This document shows, in pieces, positions 16,248 through 23,872 of a stretch of DNA of 64,000 nucleotides. Numbering within the stretch: position 1 is the first letter of the stretch; each line of letters opens with the position of its first letter. The position numbers and the translations under genes were made by a program. Under the pieces are notes generated by a model. It made no database searches, was not told where the DNA came from, and saw only the letters and a list, made by a program, of their open reading frames with translations. Origin of the DNA: Streptomyces albipurpureus (GTDB taxonomy: Bacteria > Actinomycetota > Actinomycetes > Streptomycetales > Streptomycetaceae); assembly GCF_023701525.1 (NCBI RefSeq), contig NZ_JAMQAW010000017.1:29948-93947 (forward strand), given 5' to 3'.

Positions 16248-17034
16248 TGCGCTTCTGTGGCGAACTTCTCTGCGCCACGGGGACGAACCGGGGATCAAAG
16301 CCGAACGGCAACTCCAACCGGTGCCCCCGCATCAGCTCCTCATCGACGAGCAACTCCCGGGTCGGCCCATCCGCCGCGATCACACCCTCGCTGAGGACGA
16401 CCGAACGCGGGCAGAGCTCCAGCGCATACGGCAGATCGTGGGTCACCATCAGCACGGTGACGTCCAAGGACCGCAGAATGTCGGCGAGTTCGCGTCGGGA
16501 CGCCGGGTCAAGGTTGGACGACGGCTCGTCGAGCACCAGGATCTCGGGCTCCATCGCCAGCACGGTGGCGACCGCGACCCTCCGCCGCTGCCCATACGAA
16601 AGGTGGTGCGGCGGACGGTCCGCGTAGGCGGCCATACCCACCCGCTCCAGGGCGGCGGCCACCCGTTTCTCCAGGTCAGTGCCGCGCAGTCCGGAAGCGG
16701 CGGGCCCAAAGGCCACATCCTCGCGGACCGTGGGCATGAACAGCTGGTCGTCCGGGTCCTGAAACACGATGCCGACCTGGCGACGGATCTGTGCCAGATG
16801 CTCCCGGCAGACCGGGAGACCGGCCACCGACACGGTGCCGACCCCGCCGCCGAGGATGCCATTGAGATGGAGGACAAGGGTCGTCTTACCCGCCCCGTTG
16901 GGGCCGAGGACCGCGACCCGTTCGCCGCGTTCAACGGTGAGATCGACACCGAAGAGCGCCTGATGGCCGTCGGGATAGGCGTAGGCGAGTCCTCGCACAT
17001 CGAGGGAAGGAGCAGGGGCGGTCAAAGGGTCCAT
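16243..17034 (-). CDS. cbiO: ECF cobalt/nickel transporter ATPase CbiO
   Basis: This 263-residue ABC ATPase energises uptake of Co2+ or Ni2+ by the CbiM/CbiQ complex. Walker A is GPNGAGKTT, the Q-loop is IVFQDPDDQLF, the signature is LSYGQRRRV (the ECF-type variant of LSGGQ), Walker B is ILVLDEPSSNLD and the switch histidine is in MVTHD. ATG 17034 overlaps the 3' end of cbiQ by 13 bases, showing translational coupling. It is the last gene of the cbiM-cbiQ-cbiO operon. Confidence 0.93.
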   Translation of the reverse strand: MDPLTAPAPSLDVRGLAYAYPDGHQALFGVDLTVERGERVAVLGPNGAGKTTLVLHLNGILGGGVGTVSVAGLPVCREHLAQIRRQVGIVFQDPDDQLFMPTVREDVAFGPAASGLRGTDLEKRVAAALERVGMAAYADRPPHHLSYGQRRRVAVATVLAMEPEILVLDEPSSNLDPASRRELADILRSLDVTVLMVTHDLPYALELCPRSVVLSEGVIAADGPTRELLVDEELMRGHRLELPFGFDPRFVPVAQRSSPQKRI

Positions 17035-17804
17035 CCCATCAGGCAGACGCCGAGGGCGGCGAGGGGAAGGGTCGCGGCGTGCGCCCACTGGGTACGGGAG
17101 GCCCGCACCTCGTCGATCACGGGCATCACCCCCGTGTATCCACGGCTGACCATGGCCAGATGCACCCGCTCACCCCGTTCGTAGGAGCGGATGAAGAGCG
17201 CGCCCGCCGATTTGGCGAGCACACCCCACTGCCGCACTCCTCTCGCCTCAAAGCCGCGTGAGCGGCGGGCGATCGACATCCGCCGCATCTCATCGGCGAT
17301 CACATCGCCGTACCGGATCATGAAGGAGGCGATCTGTACGAGCAGCGGCGGCAGCCTCAGCCACTGGAGACCCAGCAGCAGGGACCGTAGCTCGGTGGTG
17401 GACGCCAGGATCACCGAGGTCGCCACGCCCAGAGTCCCCTTGGCGAGGATGTTCCAGGCGCCCCACAGTCCGGGCACGCTCACCGACAGCCCAAGGACGG
17501 TTGTCCGCTCGCCGGGCACCACGAACGGCATCAGCAGGGCGAACGCCACAAACGGGATCTCGATGACCAGTCGGCTCAGCAGAAAGCCGGGCGGGATGCG
17601 GGCCACCGCGGCGACCACGGCGAGCAGCGCGGCGTATCCGGCGAAGGCCCACATCGCTTCGCGCGGGGTGCAGACCACCGCGAGGACGAAGCAGAAGGCC
17701 GCGATGAGTTTGCAGTGCGCGGGCAGCGAGTGCACGGGTGAGTGACCCCGCCGATAGAGCTTGTGGCTGTGTCCGGCACCCACTGGCCTACTCCCGTCCG
17801 CCAT
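17022..17804 (-). CDS. cbiQ: ECF transporter transmembrane protein CbiQ
   Basis: This 260-residue T-component couples the metal-binding S-component to the ATPase. Membrane segments cover about 35-75, 80-125 and 230-255. The two signature arginine motifs that contact CbiO are present in the cytoplasmic helices: DEMRRMSIARRSRGFEARG and ERVHLAMVSRGYTG, corresponding to the A-R-G boxes. The ATG at 17804 overlaps the cbiM stop (17788), as is typical of this operon. Confidence 0.92.
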   Translation of the reverse strand: MADGSRPVGAGHSHKLYRRGHSPVHSLPAHCKLIAAFCFVLAVVCTPREAMWAFAGYAALLAVVAAVARIPPGFLLSRLVIEIPFVAFALLMPFVVPGERTTVLGLSVSVPGLWGAWNILAKGTLGVATSVILASTTELRSLLLGLQWLRLPPLLVQIASFMIRYGDVIADEMRRMSIARRSRGFEARGVRQWGVLAKSAGALFIRSYERGERVHLAMVSRGYTGVMPVIDEVRASRTQWAHAATLPLAALGVCLMGWTL

Positions 17805-19170
17805 CCGGCTGACGGTTCGGCTGCCCCGGGCTCAGAGTGCCGCTCTGCGCACCGCCACCACTCGGCGCACTGCTCGATCCCACACCACCGGACTCCCCAC
17901 CGCCCGAACCAGTGCCGCCCGAACCAGTGCCGCCCGATCCAGTGCCACTCGATCCGGTACTGCTGATCTTGGCCTCACCGCTCCCCGTAACGCTGCTCCC
18001 CGTAACACTGGTCCCGGTACCGCTGGCCTGTGGCTGTGCACCGCTCCATGGCGGGGACTGCGTCGGATCGCCCTCCGCCGCTCCTGTTGGCGACGGTGTG
18101 CCGAGAGCTGCGTCCGAACTCTGCTGGGTGCTTCGACGGCGGGCCGCGAGATAGAAGACACCGCTACCGACGGCAACGGTCCCGCCAACGCCGATCACAC
18201 CGGCGAGCCCACCGGAGATTCGCGCATTGGTGATGTCCTCGATGCCGTAGTCGGCCAGCGGCGAGTCGGCGGCGGCATGCTCCTCGATCTTCCTGTCGAT
18301 GCCGTTGTCCGATGCGACCTTCTCCAGACCGTCCGGGTGGGCCGAGGCGTAGAAGGAAGCGAAGCCGGCGAGGACGAGCGCGGAGACCAGCCCGGCCAGC
18401 CAGATCCTGCGCGGCGAGCGGGCCGGCGCCGGCGCACTGTCGGTCGGAGCGTCGACCAGCTTTCCGTCGACCCTGAGTTTCAGCGGCTGACGCAGTCCCC
18501 TGACCCCGTAGACCAGATCCGGGCGCACGGCGATGACCGCGCCGACCGTCAGCATGGTGATCACGGCTTCGCCGATGCCGATGAGCACATGGACACCCAC
18601 CATGGCCGCCAGCACCTTGCCGATCGGCACCTCAGTGGTGCCTCCGATCGCGTACAGCAGGGTGAAAGCGGCGGCGGACGCCGGTACGGAGACCAGGGCG
18701 GCCGCAAAAGTGGCGGCGGCGATCGATCTCCGGCCGCCGGGCAGCACCGCGAGCAGCCCGCGGAACAGCGCATAGGCGAGGGCCGCGGTGACCACGCCCA
18801 TGATCGTGACGTTGACGCCCAGAGCGGTCAGCCCGCCGTCCGCGAAGAGGATGCCCTGCATCAGAAGGACGACGGCTATGCAGAGCACCCCGGTGTAGGG
18901 GCCCACAAGGATCGCGGCGAGCGCACCACCGAGCAGATGTCCGCTGGTCCCGGCCGCTACGGGAAAGTTCAACATCTGTACGGCGAAGATGAACGCGGCG
19001 ACCAGACCGGCGAGCGGCGCCGTGCGTTCGGCGCCGACGACACCGCCGGCGTGAGCAGGCCCTGCCAGTTCACGGCGGGCACCGCGGAGGCTGACGGCAA
19101 CGGCTCCAGCCGCCACCACACCTGCCGCCACCGATACAGGAGCATTGATGAATCCGTCGGGCACATGCAT
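17788..19170 (-). CDS. cbiM: CbiM-CbiN-like fusion, metal-binding S-component with a long Gly/Ser/Thr tail
   Basis: The 460-residue protein begins MHVPDGF, in which the free N-terminus and His2 help bind Co2+/Ni2+; this fixes ATG 19170. Residues 1-215 are the multi-helix CbiM domain (MLNFPVAAGTSGHLLGGALAA is diagnostic). Residues about 228-330 form the PDGLE/CbiN-like domain with one helix, an ASAHPDGLEKVASD motif and the loop ADYGIEDI. A further membrane helix at about 315-345 is followed by roughly 115 residues rich in Gly, Thr and Ser, including repeated SGGTGSGGTG units. That tail is not part of the known family and is probably disordered. Co versus Ni specificity is not decidable from sequence. 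Confidence 0.9.
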   Translation of the reverse strand: MHVPDGFINAPVSVAAGVVAAGAVAVSLRGARRELAGPAHAGGVVGAERTAPLAGLVAAFIFAVQMLNFPVAAGTSGHLLGGALAAILVGPYTGVLCIAVVLLMQGILFADGGLTALGVNVTIMGVVTAALAYALFRGLLAVLPGGRRSIAAATFAAALVSVPASAAAFTLLYAIGGTTEVPIGKVLAAMVGVHVLIGIGEAVITMLTVGAVIAVRPDLVYGVRGLRQPLKLRVDGKLVDAPTDSAPAPARSPRRIWLAGLVSALVLAGFASFYASAHPDGLEKVASDNGIDRKIEEHAAADSPLADYGIEDITNARISGGLAGVIGVGGTVAVGSGVFYLAARRRSTQQSSDAALGTPSPTGAAEGDPTQSPPWSGAQPQASGTGTSVTGSSVTGSGEAKISSTGSSGTGSGGTGSGGTGSGGGESGGVGSSSAPSGGGAQSGTLSPGQPNRQPDGGRE

Positions 19171-19344
19171 GGCTGGCTCCGCATCGGACAGACGAGAAGG
19201 GCTGCCCGTCGATAGTGGGCCTACTGCACATGGCTTGCAAGAGCGCATGTATGACCAAAAGGGTGCGGGCCCCGCAATAGGTCGAGCATTGAGCGGAAAT
19301 ATGCAACATTGGTTAATAAAGAGGACGAATGCGAGGAGCGCGCC

Positions 19345-19692
19345 ATGTCCGCCGCCGCAGTCGAAGACCACGCGTGGGCCAGAATCGTCACCGATGCTCC
19401 TCAGCACCGGCCTGTGCGCATCGCGCTCTGCTACGAACCGGGCGATGAGCCCGCCACGGTCCGGTTCTCCTTCCCCGGCGGGCGCGACTGGACGTTTCCC
19501 CGGGAAGTGCTGGAGACGGGCCTGACCTCGCCCATCCGCGATGGCGACGTCGAGGTCTGGCCAGCGGGTCGGGCGCAGTCGGTGGTGGAGTTCCACAGCG
19601 CGGATGGGGTGGCGGTCCTTCAGTTCGACACCACCGCCCTGAGTCGATTTCTGACCCACACCTATGAGGCAGTGCCCACCACCACTCGTTGA
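19345..19692 (+). CDS. SsgA-like sporulation protein (SALP family)
   Basis: This 115-residue protein is a member of the SsgA/SsgB-like family, which is restricted to morphologically complex actinomycetes and controls septum placement and spore-wall assembly. Diagnostic stretches are VRIALCYEPGDEPATVRFSF, WTFPREVLETGL, GDVEVWPAG and VLQFDTTALSRFLTHTY. ATG 19345 has GAGGAG about seven bases upstream. It is divergent from cbiM, with a short AT-rich intergenic region that presumably carries its promoter. Which SALP it is (SsgA-SsgG) cannot be assigned by eye. Confidence 0.85.
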   Translation: MSAAAVEDHAWARIVTDAPQHRPVRIALCYEPGDEPATVRFSFPGGRDWTFPREVLETGLTSPIRDGDVEVWPAGRAQSVVEFHSADGVAVLQFDTTALSRFLTHTYEAVPTTTR

Positions 19693-19722
19693 CACTGCGA
19701 CACTGCCCGCACCCCGCTCGCA

Positions 19723-19768
19723 CCGGTGGCCGCGTCCCCGCCTCAGGGGCGGTGAACGCGGCCACCGG
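19723..19768 (+). terminator. Bifurcated 13-bp terminator hairpin after the ssg gene
   Basis: CCGGTGGCCGCGT at 19723-19735 pairs perfectly with 19756-19768; a smaller CCCC/GGGG hairpin sits inside. It begins 30 bases after the ssg stop. Confidence 0.75.
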
Positions 19769-19813
19769 GTGACAGGCCCTGGTCGGGCGCGATGCCAGTT
19801 GCTGCCGTGAACC

Positions 19814-19857
19814 GCGACGGACCTGCGACGGAGCTGCGACGGAGCTGCGACGGACCT
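19814..19857. repeat. 11-bp tandem repeat, four copies
   Basis: Four consecutive units of GCGACGGA(C/G)CT run across 19814-19857; the two inner copies have G and the two outer copies have C at the variable base. Confidence 0.9.
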
Positions 19858-19893
19858 GCTCTGACACGGTCAAGCCAAGGCTCGCCGCCGCTT

Positions 19894-19952
19894 CAGCCCA
19901 GCCGGGGTTGAGTACGTACAGCTGTCGTTCCAGCACAGCCGGGGTTCGGTAC
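19894..19952. repeat. 22-bp direct repeat pair, 37-bp period
   Basis: Copies at 19894-19915 and 19931-19952 share CAGCnCAGCCGGGGTTnnGTAC with three differences. They lie in noncoding sequence between the two terminators. Confidence 0.7.
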
Positions 19953-19984
19953 ATCCATGAGTGGTGCTGCTCCGAACTGCCCTG

Positions 19985-20031
19985 GGATACGGGCCGGATC
20001 ACCCATCCAGGAGGTGAGCCGGCCCGTATCC
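19985..20031 (-). terminator. Long hairpin terminator of the MMPL gene
   Basis: GGATACGGGCCGG at 19985-19997 pairs perfectly with 20019-20031, continued inwards by TCACC/GGTGA after one mismatch, closing a 9-base loop: about 18 pairs in all. It lies 32 bases beyond the MMPL stop. Confidence 0.8.
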
Positions 20032-20062
20032 GCCGTGCCGGTGCGGGAGGTCCGCCGGTGCG

Positions 20063-22306
20063 TCAGACGCGCGCCAGCTCGCGGTCCTCATCGCCACCCG
20101 TCGAGGAGGCCGACAGTTGCTTGTGCAGCTTCTCGCCCTCGACATCGACGTTGGGCAGCGCCTTGTCCAGCCAGCGCGGCAACCACCACGCCTTGTGGCC
20201 GAGCAGCGCCAGCACCGCGGGCACGATCGCCATCCGGACCACGAAGGCGTCGAAGAACACCGCGATCGCCAGGCCGAAGCCGATCATCGTGACCATCTGC
20301 TCGCCGGAGCCGATGAAGCCCGCGAAGACCGCGATCATGATCACCGCGGCTGCGGAGACCACCCTGGCGCCATGCTTGAAGCCGGTGACCACGGCTTCGG
20401 CGGGCCGCTCGCCATGGACATAGGCCTCACGCATCCGGGTGACCAGGAAGACCTCGTAGTCCATCGCCAGACCGAAGACCACGCCGACCATGAAGATCGG
20501 CATCATCGACATGATCGGGCCGGGCTGTTCCACACCGAACAGATCGGCGAGCCAGCCCCACTGGAAGACCGCGACGACCGCGCCGAGCGCTGCGACGACG
20601 GAGAGCAGGAAGCCGAGGGCCGCCTTCAGTGGCACCAGGATCGATCGGAAGACCAGCACCAGCAGCAGGAAGGCGAGTCCGACGACCAGGGCGAGATACG
20701 GCATCAGCGCGTCGTTCATCCGCTGGGAGAAGTCGATGTTCATCGCGGTCGCACCGGTGACCAGCACCTCGGCGCCCGTGTCGGACCTCAACTCGCCGCG
20801 GGAGTCCCGGATCTCATGGACCAGATCCTCGGTCTGCACCGAGCTGGGTCGGTCCTTGGGGACGACCGTGATCAGCCCGGTGTCGCCCGCCTTGTTCAGC
20901 GGCCCCGGTACGACGGCTTCGACGCCCTTCAGCTTCTCGACCGTGTCGGCGACCTCGTCGACCGCGGCCTTCGGGTCCTCGCTGCCCTTCGCGTTCACGA
21001 CCAGGGTCAGCGGGCCGTTGAAACCGGGACCGAAGCCCTCGGAGAGCAGGTCATAGGCGCGGCGCGGGCTGGACTCGGTGGATCCAGAACCCTCGTCGGG
21101 CAGACCGACCTTCAGCGACCCCACCGGAATGGCGATCACCCCCAGCCCGATCACACCCGCAAGGAGCACGGCGACCGGGCGGCGCAGTACGAAGCGCGCC
21201 CAGCGGACGCCTGCGTTCGGCTTCTCGGCGGCCCGGTTGGGGCTGCCGCCCTCGGCCAGGATCTTCTTGTCGGCCCTGGCCGTCTTGCGGGCCTTGCGAC
21301 CCAGCACCTTGTCACCGGCGAAGCCGAGCAGGGCGGGGATCAGGGTGATGGCGATGATCACGGCGATCACGACCGTGCCCGCCGCGGCGAAGCCCATCTT
21401 GCTGAGCATCGGGATGTTGACGACCGCGAGGCCCACCAGGGCGATGACCACGGTCAGACCGGCGAAGACCACCGCGGAACCCGCGGTTCCCACCGCGCGT
21501 CCCGCCGCTTCCTCCCGGTCTCGGCCCTCGGCGAGTTCGGCTCGGTAGCGGGAGACGATGAAGAGTGCGTAGTCGATGCCGACGGCAAGGCCGATCATCA
21601 TCGCCAGGGTGGAGGTGGTGGTGCCGAGGTCGAGCGTCTTGGCGAGCGCGGTGATCGACGAGATGCCGATACCGACGCCGATGAGCGCGGTGATCAGCGG
21701 CAGACCGGCGGCTATGAGTGAGCCGAAGGTGATGACCAGGACGACCGCGGCGACCGCGATACCGATCATCTCGGCGGAACCGGTCTCCGGCTCCGCCATG
21801 GAGGCGTCACCGCCGATCTCCACGGTCAGACCGGCGGTCTTCGCCTCCTCGCCGGTCTTCTCCAGCGCGTCACGGGTGTCATCGGTCAACTCCATGGAGT
21901 TGACCTTGTAGCTGACCGAGATGTACGCGGTCGAGCCGTCCTCGGAGACCGCGTCGGCCTGGTACGGGTCGGTGACGGATGTGACCTGGGGGGAGCCGGC
22001 CTTCAGCTCCGCGACCGCCTCATTGACCTGCGTCTTGTGGTTGGCGTCGGTCATCTTCTGACCGGCCGGGGCCTTGAAGACCACTCGCGCTGTGGCGCCG
22101 TCCGCGCTTCCGCCGGGGAAGCGCTCCTCAAGGAGGTCAAAGGCCTTCTGGGCCTCGGTACCCGGCATGGCGAAGGAGCCGTCGGTCGGCTTGGGCGCGG
22201 CGGACGCGCCGACCCCTGCGAGCACCAACAGGGCTACCCACAGCAGGGCGACTATGCGGCGACGCCGAAAGGCGAGCCGTCCGAGTTTGTAGAGGAACGT
22301 GGCCAC
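20063..22306 (-). CDS. MMPL/RND family transporter
   Basis: This 747-residue membrane protein of the MMPL branch of the RND superfamily has two repeats, each with a large extracytoplasmic domain: TM1 at about 15-35, a loop to 170, TM2-6 to 330, TM7 at about 360-380, a loop to 530 and TM8-12 to 700. Motifs include GIDYALFIVSRYRAEL in TM4 and AMDYEVFLVTRMREAY in TM10, the sites of the Asp-Tyr proton-relay pairs. It has a soluble, acidic C-terminus. Actinobacterial MMPL proteins export lipids, siderophores or drugs; the substrate is unknown here. It follows tetR on the same strand and is probably under its control. Confidence 0.92.
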   Translation of the reverse strand: MATFLYKLGRLAFRRRRIVALLWVALLVLAGVGASAAPKPTDGSFAMPGTEAQKAFDLLEERFPGGSADGATARVVFKAPAGQKMTDANHKTQVNEAVAELKAGSPQVTSVTDPYQADAVSEDGSTAYISVSYKVNSMELTDDTRDALEKTGEEAKTAGLTVEIGGDASMAEPETGSAEMIGIAVAAVVLVITFGSLIAAGLPLITALIGVGIGISSITALAKTLDLGTTTSTLAMMIGLAVGIDYALFIVSRYRAELAEGRDREEAAGRAVGTAGSAVVFAGLTVVIALVGLAVVNIPMLSKMGFAAAGTVVIAVIIAITLIPALLGFAGDKVLGRKARKTARADKKILAEGGSPNRAAEKPNAGVRWARFVLRRPVAVLLAGVIGLGVIAIPVGSLKVGLPDEGSGSTESSPRRAYDLLSEGFGPGFNGPLTLVVNAKGSEDPKAAVDEVADTVEKLKGVEAVVPGPLNKAGDTGLITVVPKDRPSSVQTEDLVHEIRDSRGELRSDTGAEVLVTGATAMNIDFSQRMNDALMPYLALVVGLAFLLLVLVFRSILVPLKAALGFLLSVVAALGAVVAVFQWGWLADLFGVEQPGPIMSMMPIFMVGVVFGLAMDYEVFLVTRMREAYVHGERPAEAVVTGFKHGARVVSAAAVIMIAVFAGFIGSGEQMVTMIGFGLAIAVFFDAFVVRMAIVPAVLALLGHKAWWLPRWLDKALPNVDVEGEKLHKQLSASSTGGDEDRELARV

Positions 22307-22820
22307 GAGGGCTTACTCCCATTGAGTGAGATGGCAAAGGGCATGGGGAGCCGGCCCGACGACGAGAGCGGCGCGCGTCAGGTGATACGGGTAGTGCCTG
22401 AGCGGAGGGTGGGGTTCCCGGGGAAGGGGTGGGGGTCGGGAAGGCGTCCTGGGGAGGGACTCCGGACTCGTTCAGTAGCGGTTCAGCTACGAGACCGGGG
22501 GGCTGGGGAGCACGGTGAGAATCGACAGGACTCACCAGAGCGGCAGCGCTGACATCGCTGGCAGCGCAGCCGGGCGGGAGAGTGCCAGCGCACCGACCGC
22601 CAGGTGGAGTCAGGCCCTGTGGGGCAGGGCTCAACGGAATCCGGCCGCGGGGAACACGGCTGGGAAGCGCGGGGCAGCACGGAACCGGACCGAGCCGCCG
22701 GGGCGGCCAGTGCGCCCGGGGAAGGACGCGGAGCCGTGCTGGATGTCGGAGAACCAACCGGTGCGGGACGAACCCCTACCGAAGCTTTTCCAACGGGCAG
22801 GCAGAGCGCGGGGAGCATCA
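22307..22820. other. Noncoding region between tetR and MMPL
   Basis: 514 bases contain no convincing gene: the minus frame 22483-22821 is Pro/Ser/Arg-rich and the plus frames are Gly/Arg-rich. An ACTC-N5-GAGT dyad at 22315-22327 just upstream of MMPL is a weak operator candidate. Confidence 0.3.
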
Positions 22821-23393
22821 TCAGACCCCCAGCGCCGGAAGTACCACGGCATCGATATACCGCAGGGTGTAGGCCTTGTCCGGCAGTTGATCATCGATGA
22901 TCTGCCGGGCGAAGAACGCTCCGAGCAGCATATGAGCAACGAACTCGACCGCGGGATTGCCGGCGCGGATCTCTCCCCGCTCCACGGCCCGACGCACGAT
23001 GGCGTCAAGCTCACATTTCTCGGGCTCGATCAGCTGCTTGCGCAGGGTCGCGTGAAGATCGGGGTTGTCATGGACGGCCTGGAGCAGACCCCGCATCAAC
23101 GCGGCATCCCGCTCCAACTGGCAATCGTCTGAACGCGCCAGGATCTCTTCGAAGTCGCCCCGCAGGGAACCGGTGTCGATCTCATCGAGTCCCGGCGGCT
23201 TGGTCTGCTGAAGGGCCCTGGCCACCAGCTCGGGCTTGCTGTGCCACTGACGGTAGAGGGTGGCCTTGCTCGATCGGGTCCGGGCGGCGATGGCGTCCAT
23301 CGTCAGCGAGTCGTAGCCCACCTCGCGGAGCAGATCGAGCACGGCGTCGTACAGCTCTGCCTCGCGCTCGGGGGTCAACCGGCTACGCGACAT
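22821..23393 (-). CDS. TetR family transcriptional regulator
   Basis: This 190-residue one-component repressor has an N-terminal HTH in residues 10-56: LYDAVLDLLREVGYDSLTMDAIAARTRSSKATLYRQW, with the typical KATLYRxW recognition helix. The rest is the all-helical TetR_C ligand domain of the subgroup with the LERDAALMRGLLQAVHDNPDL pattern. Two perfect CGAAAC-N-GTTTCG operators lie 25-90 bases upstream of its start, so autoregulation is very likely. The nearest structural gene downstream is the MMPL exporter, the usual partner of this subgroup. Confidence 0.92.
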   Translation of the reverse strand: MSRSRLTPEREAELYDAVLDLLREVGYDSLTMDAIAARTRSSKATLYRQWHSKPELVARALQQTKPPGLDEIDTGSLRGDFEEILARSDDCQLERDAALMRGLLQAVHDNPDLHATLRKQLIEPEKCELDAIVRRAVERGEIRAGNPAVEFVAHMLLGAFFARQIIDDQLPDKAYTLRYIDAVVLPALGV

Positions 23394-23417
23394 GACGGAC
23401 CTCCCCCCACCAGCCGA

Positions 23418-23432
23418 ACGAAACGGTTTCGT
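23418..23432. promoter_or_regulatory. TetR operator 1
   Basis: ACGAAAC-G-GTTTCGT is a perfect 7-1-7 dyad 25 bases upstream of tetR. Confidence 0.75.
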
Positions 23433-23467
23433 ACAGCAGCAAATTTACCCCAGCCAGCCGCGCGAAA

Positions 23468-23480
23468 CGAAACCGTTTCG
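23468..23480. promoter_or_regulatory. TetR operator 2
   Basis: CGAAAC-C-GTTTCG is a perfect 6-1-6 dyad with the same half-site as operator 1. An overlapping GCGAAAC arm at 23462-23468 adds a third half-site. Confidence 0.75.
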
Positions 23481-23592
23481 CTTGTGTTCTGAGTCACGCG
23501 CGTTTTCCAGCCGCTGCCACCGAACAAGCCAGGTGCCGACGAGGAGGAGCATCCGCCCGAACTCGCCCCCTTGAGCGAACCCCATGGACCTT

Positions 23593-23686
23593 GCGCATCG
23601 CTTGAGCAGATCGCGTGGAGCCGGCGCATCGCCTGAGCAGATCGCGTGGAGCCGAGCGCGTCGCCTGAGTGGACCGCGTGGAGCCG
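23593..23686. repeat. 31-bp tandem repeat, three copies
   Basis: Copies at 23593-23623, 23624-23654 and 23656-23686 start GCGCATCGC and end CGTGGAGCCG. Copies 1 and 2 differ at one base and copy 3 at several. Two shorter CAGCGCATCGCACCCG units follow at about 23698-23730. Confidence 0.85.
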
Positions 23687-23872
23687 ACGCTCCCGCACAG
23701 CGCATCGCACCCGGGCAGCGCATCGCACCCGTACACCGATCAGCGATGGTGGGCCCCGCGAGCGCATCAGCGAACCCGACGGGTGGGGGCCGCCCACCAG
23801 GATGGTCACCGTGCATCAGTTCCCCATCGCCACGAGTTGCCGCTGCCCCGGCATCCGGAAAGCATGGGGGGA

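Noticed and set aside
19171..19344. Cobalamin riboswitch or Nur box upstream of cbiM
   Set aside because: The intergenic region is only 174 bases shared with the ssg gene; I found no B12-box (GCCACTG-like) sequence and no TTGCAA-N5-TTGCAA dyad.
19860..19960. Minus-strand small ORF (TPAVLERQLYVLNPGWAEAAASLGL) as a peptide precursor
   Set aside because: It runs through a 22-bp repeat pair and the 11-bp array, has no ribosome-binding site and no processing genes nearby.
22315..22330. ACTCCCATTGAGTGAG upstream of MMPL as a CIRCE element
   Set aside because: It shares ATTGAGTGAG with the CIRCE spacer region at 53081 but lacks the TTAGCACTC and GAGTGC arms; only a 4-bp ACTC/GAGT dyad.
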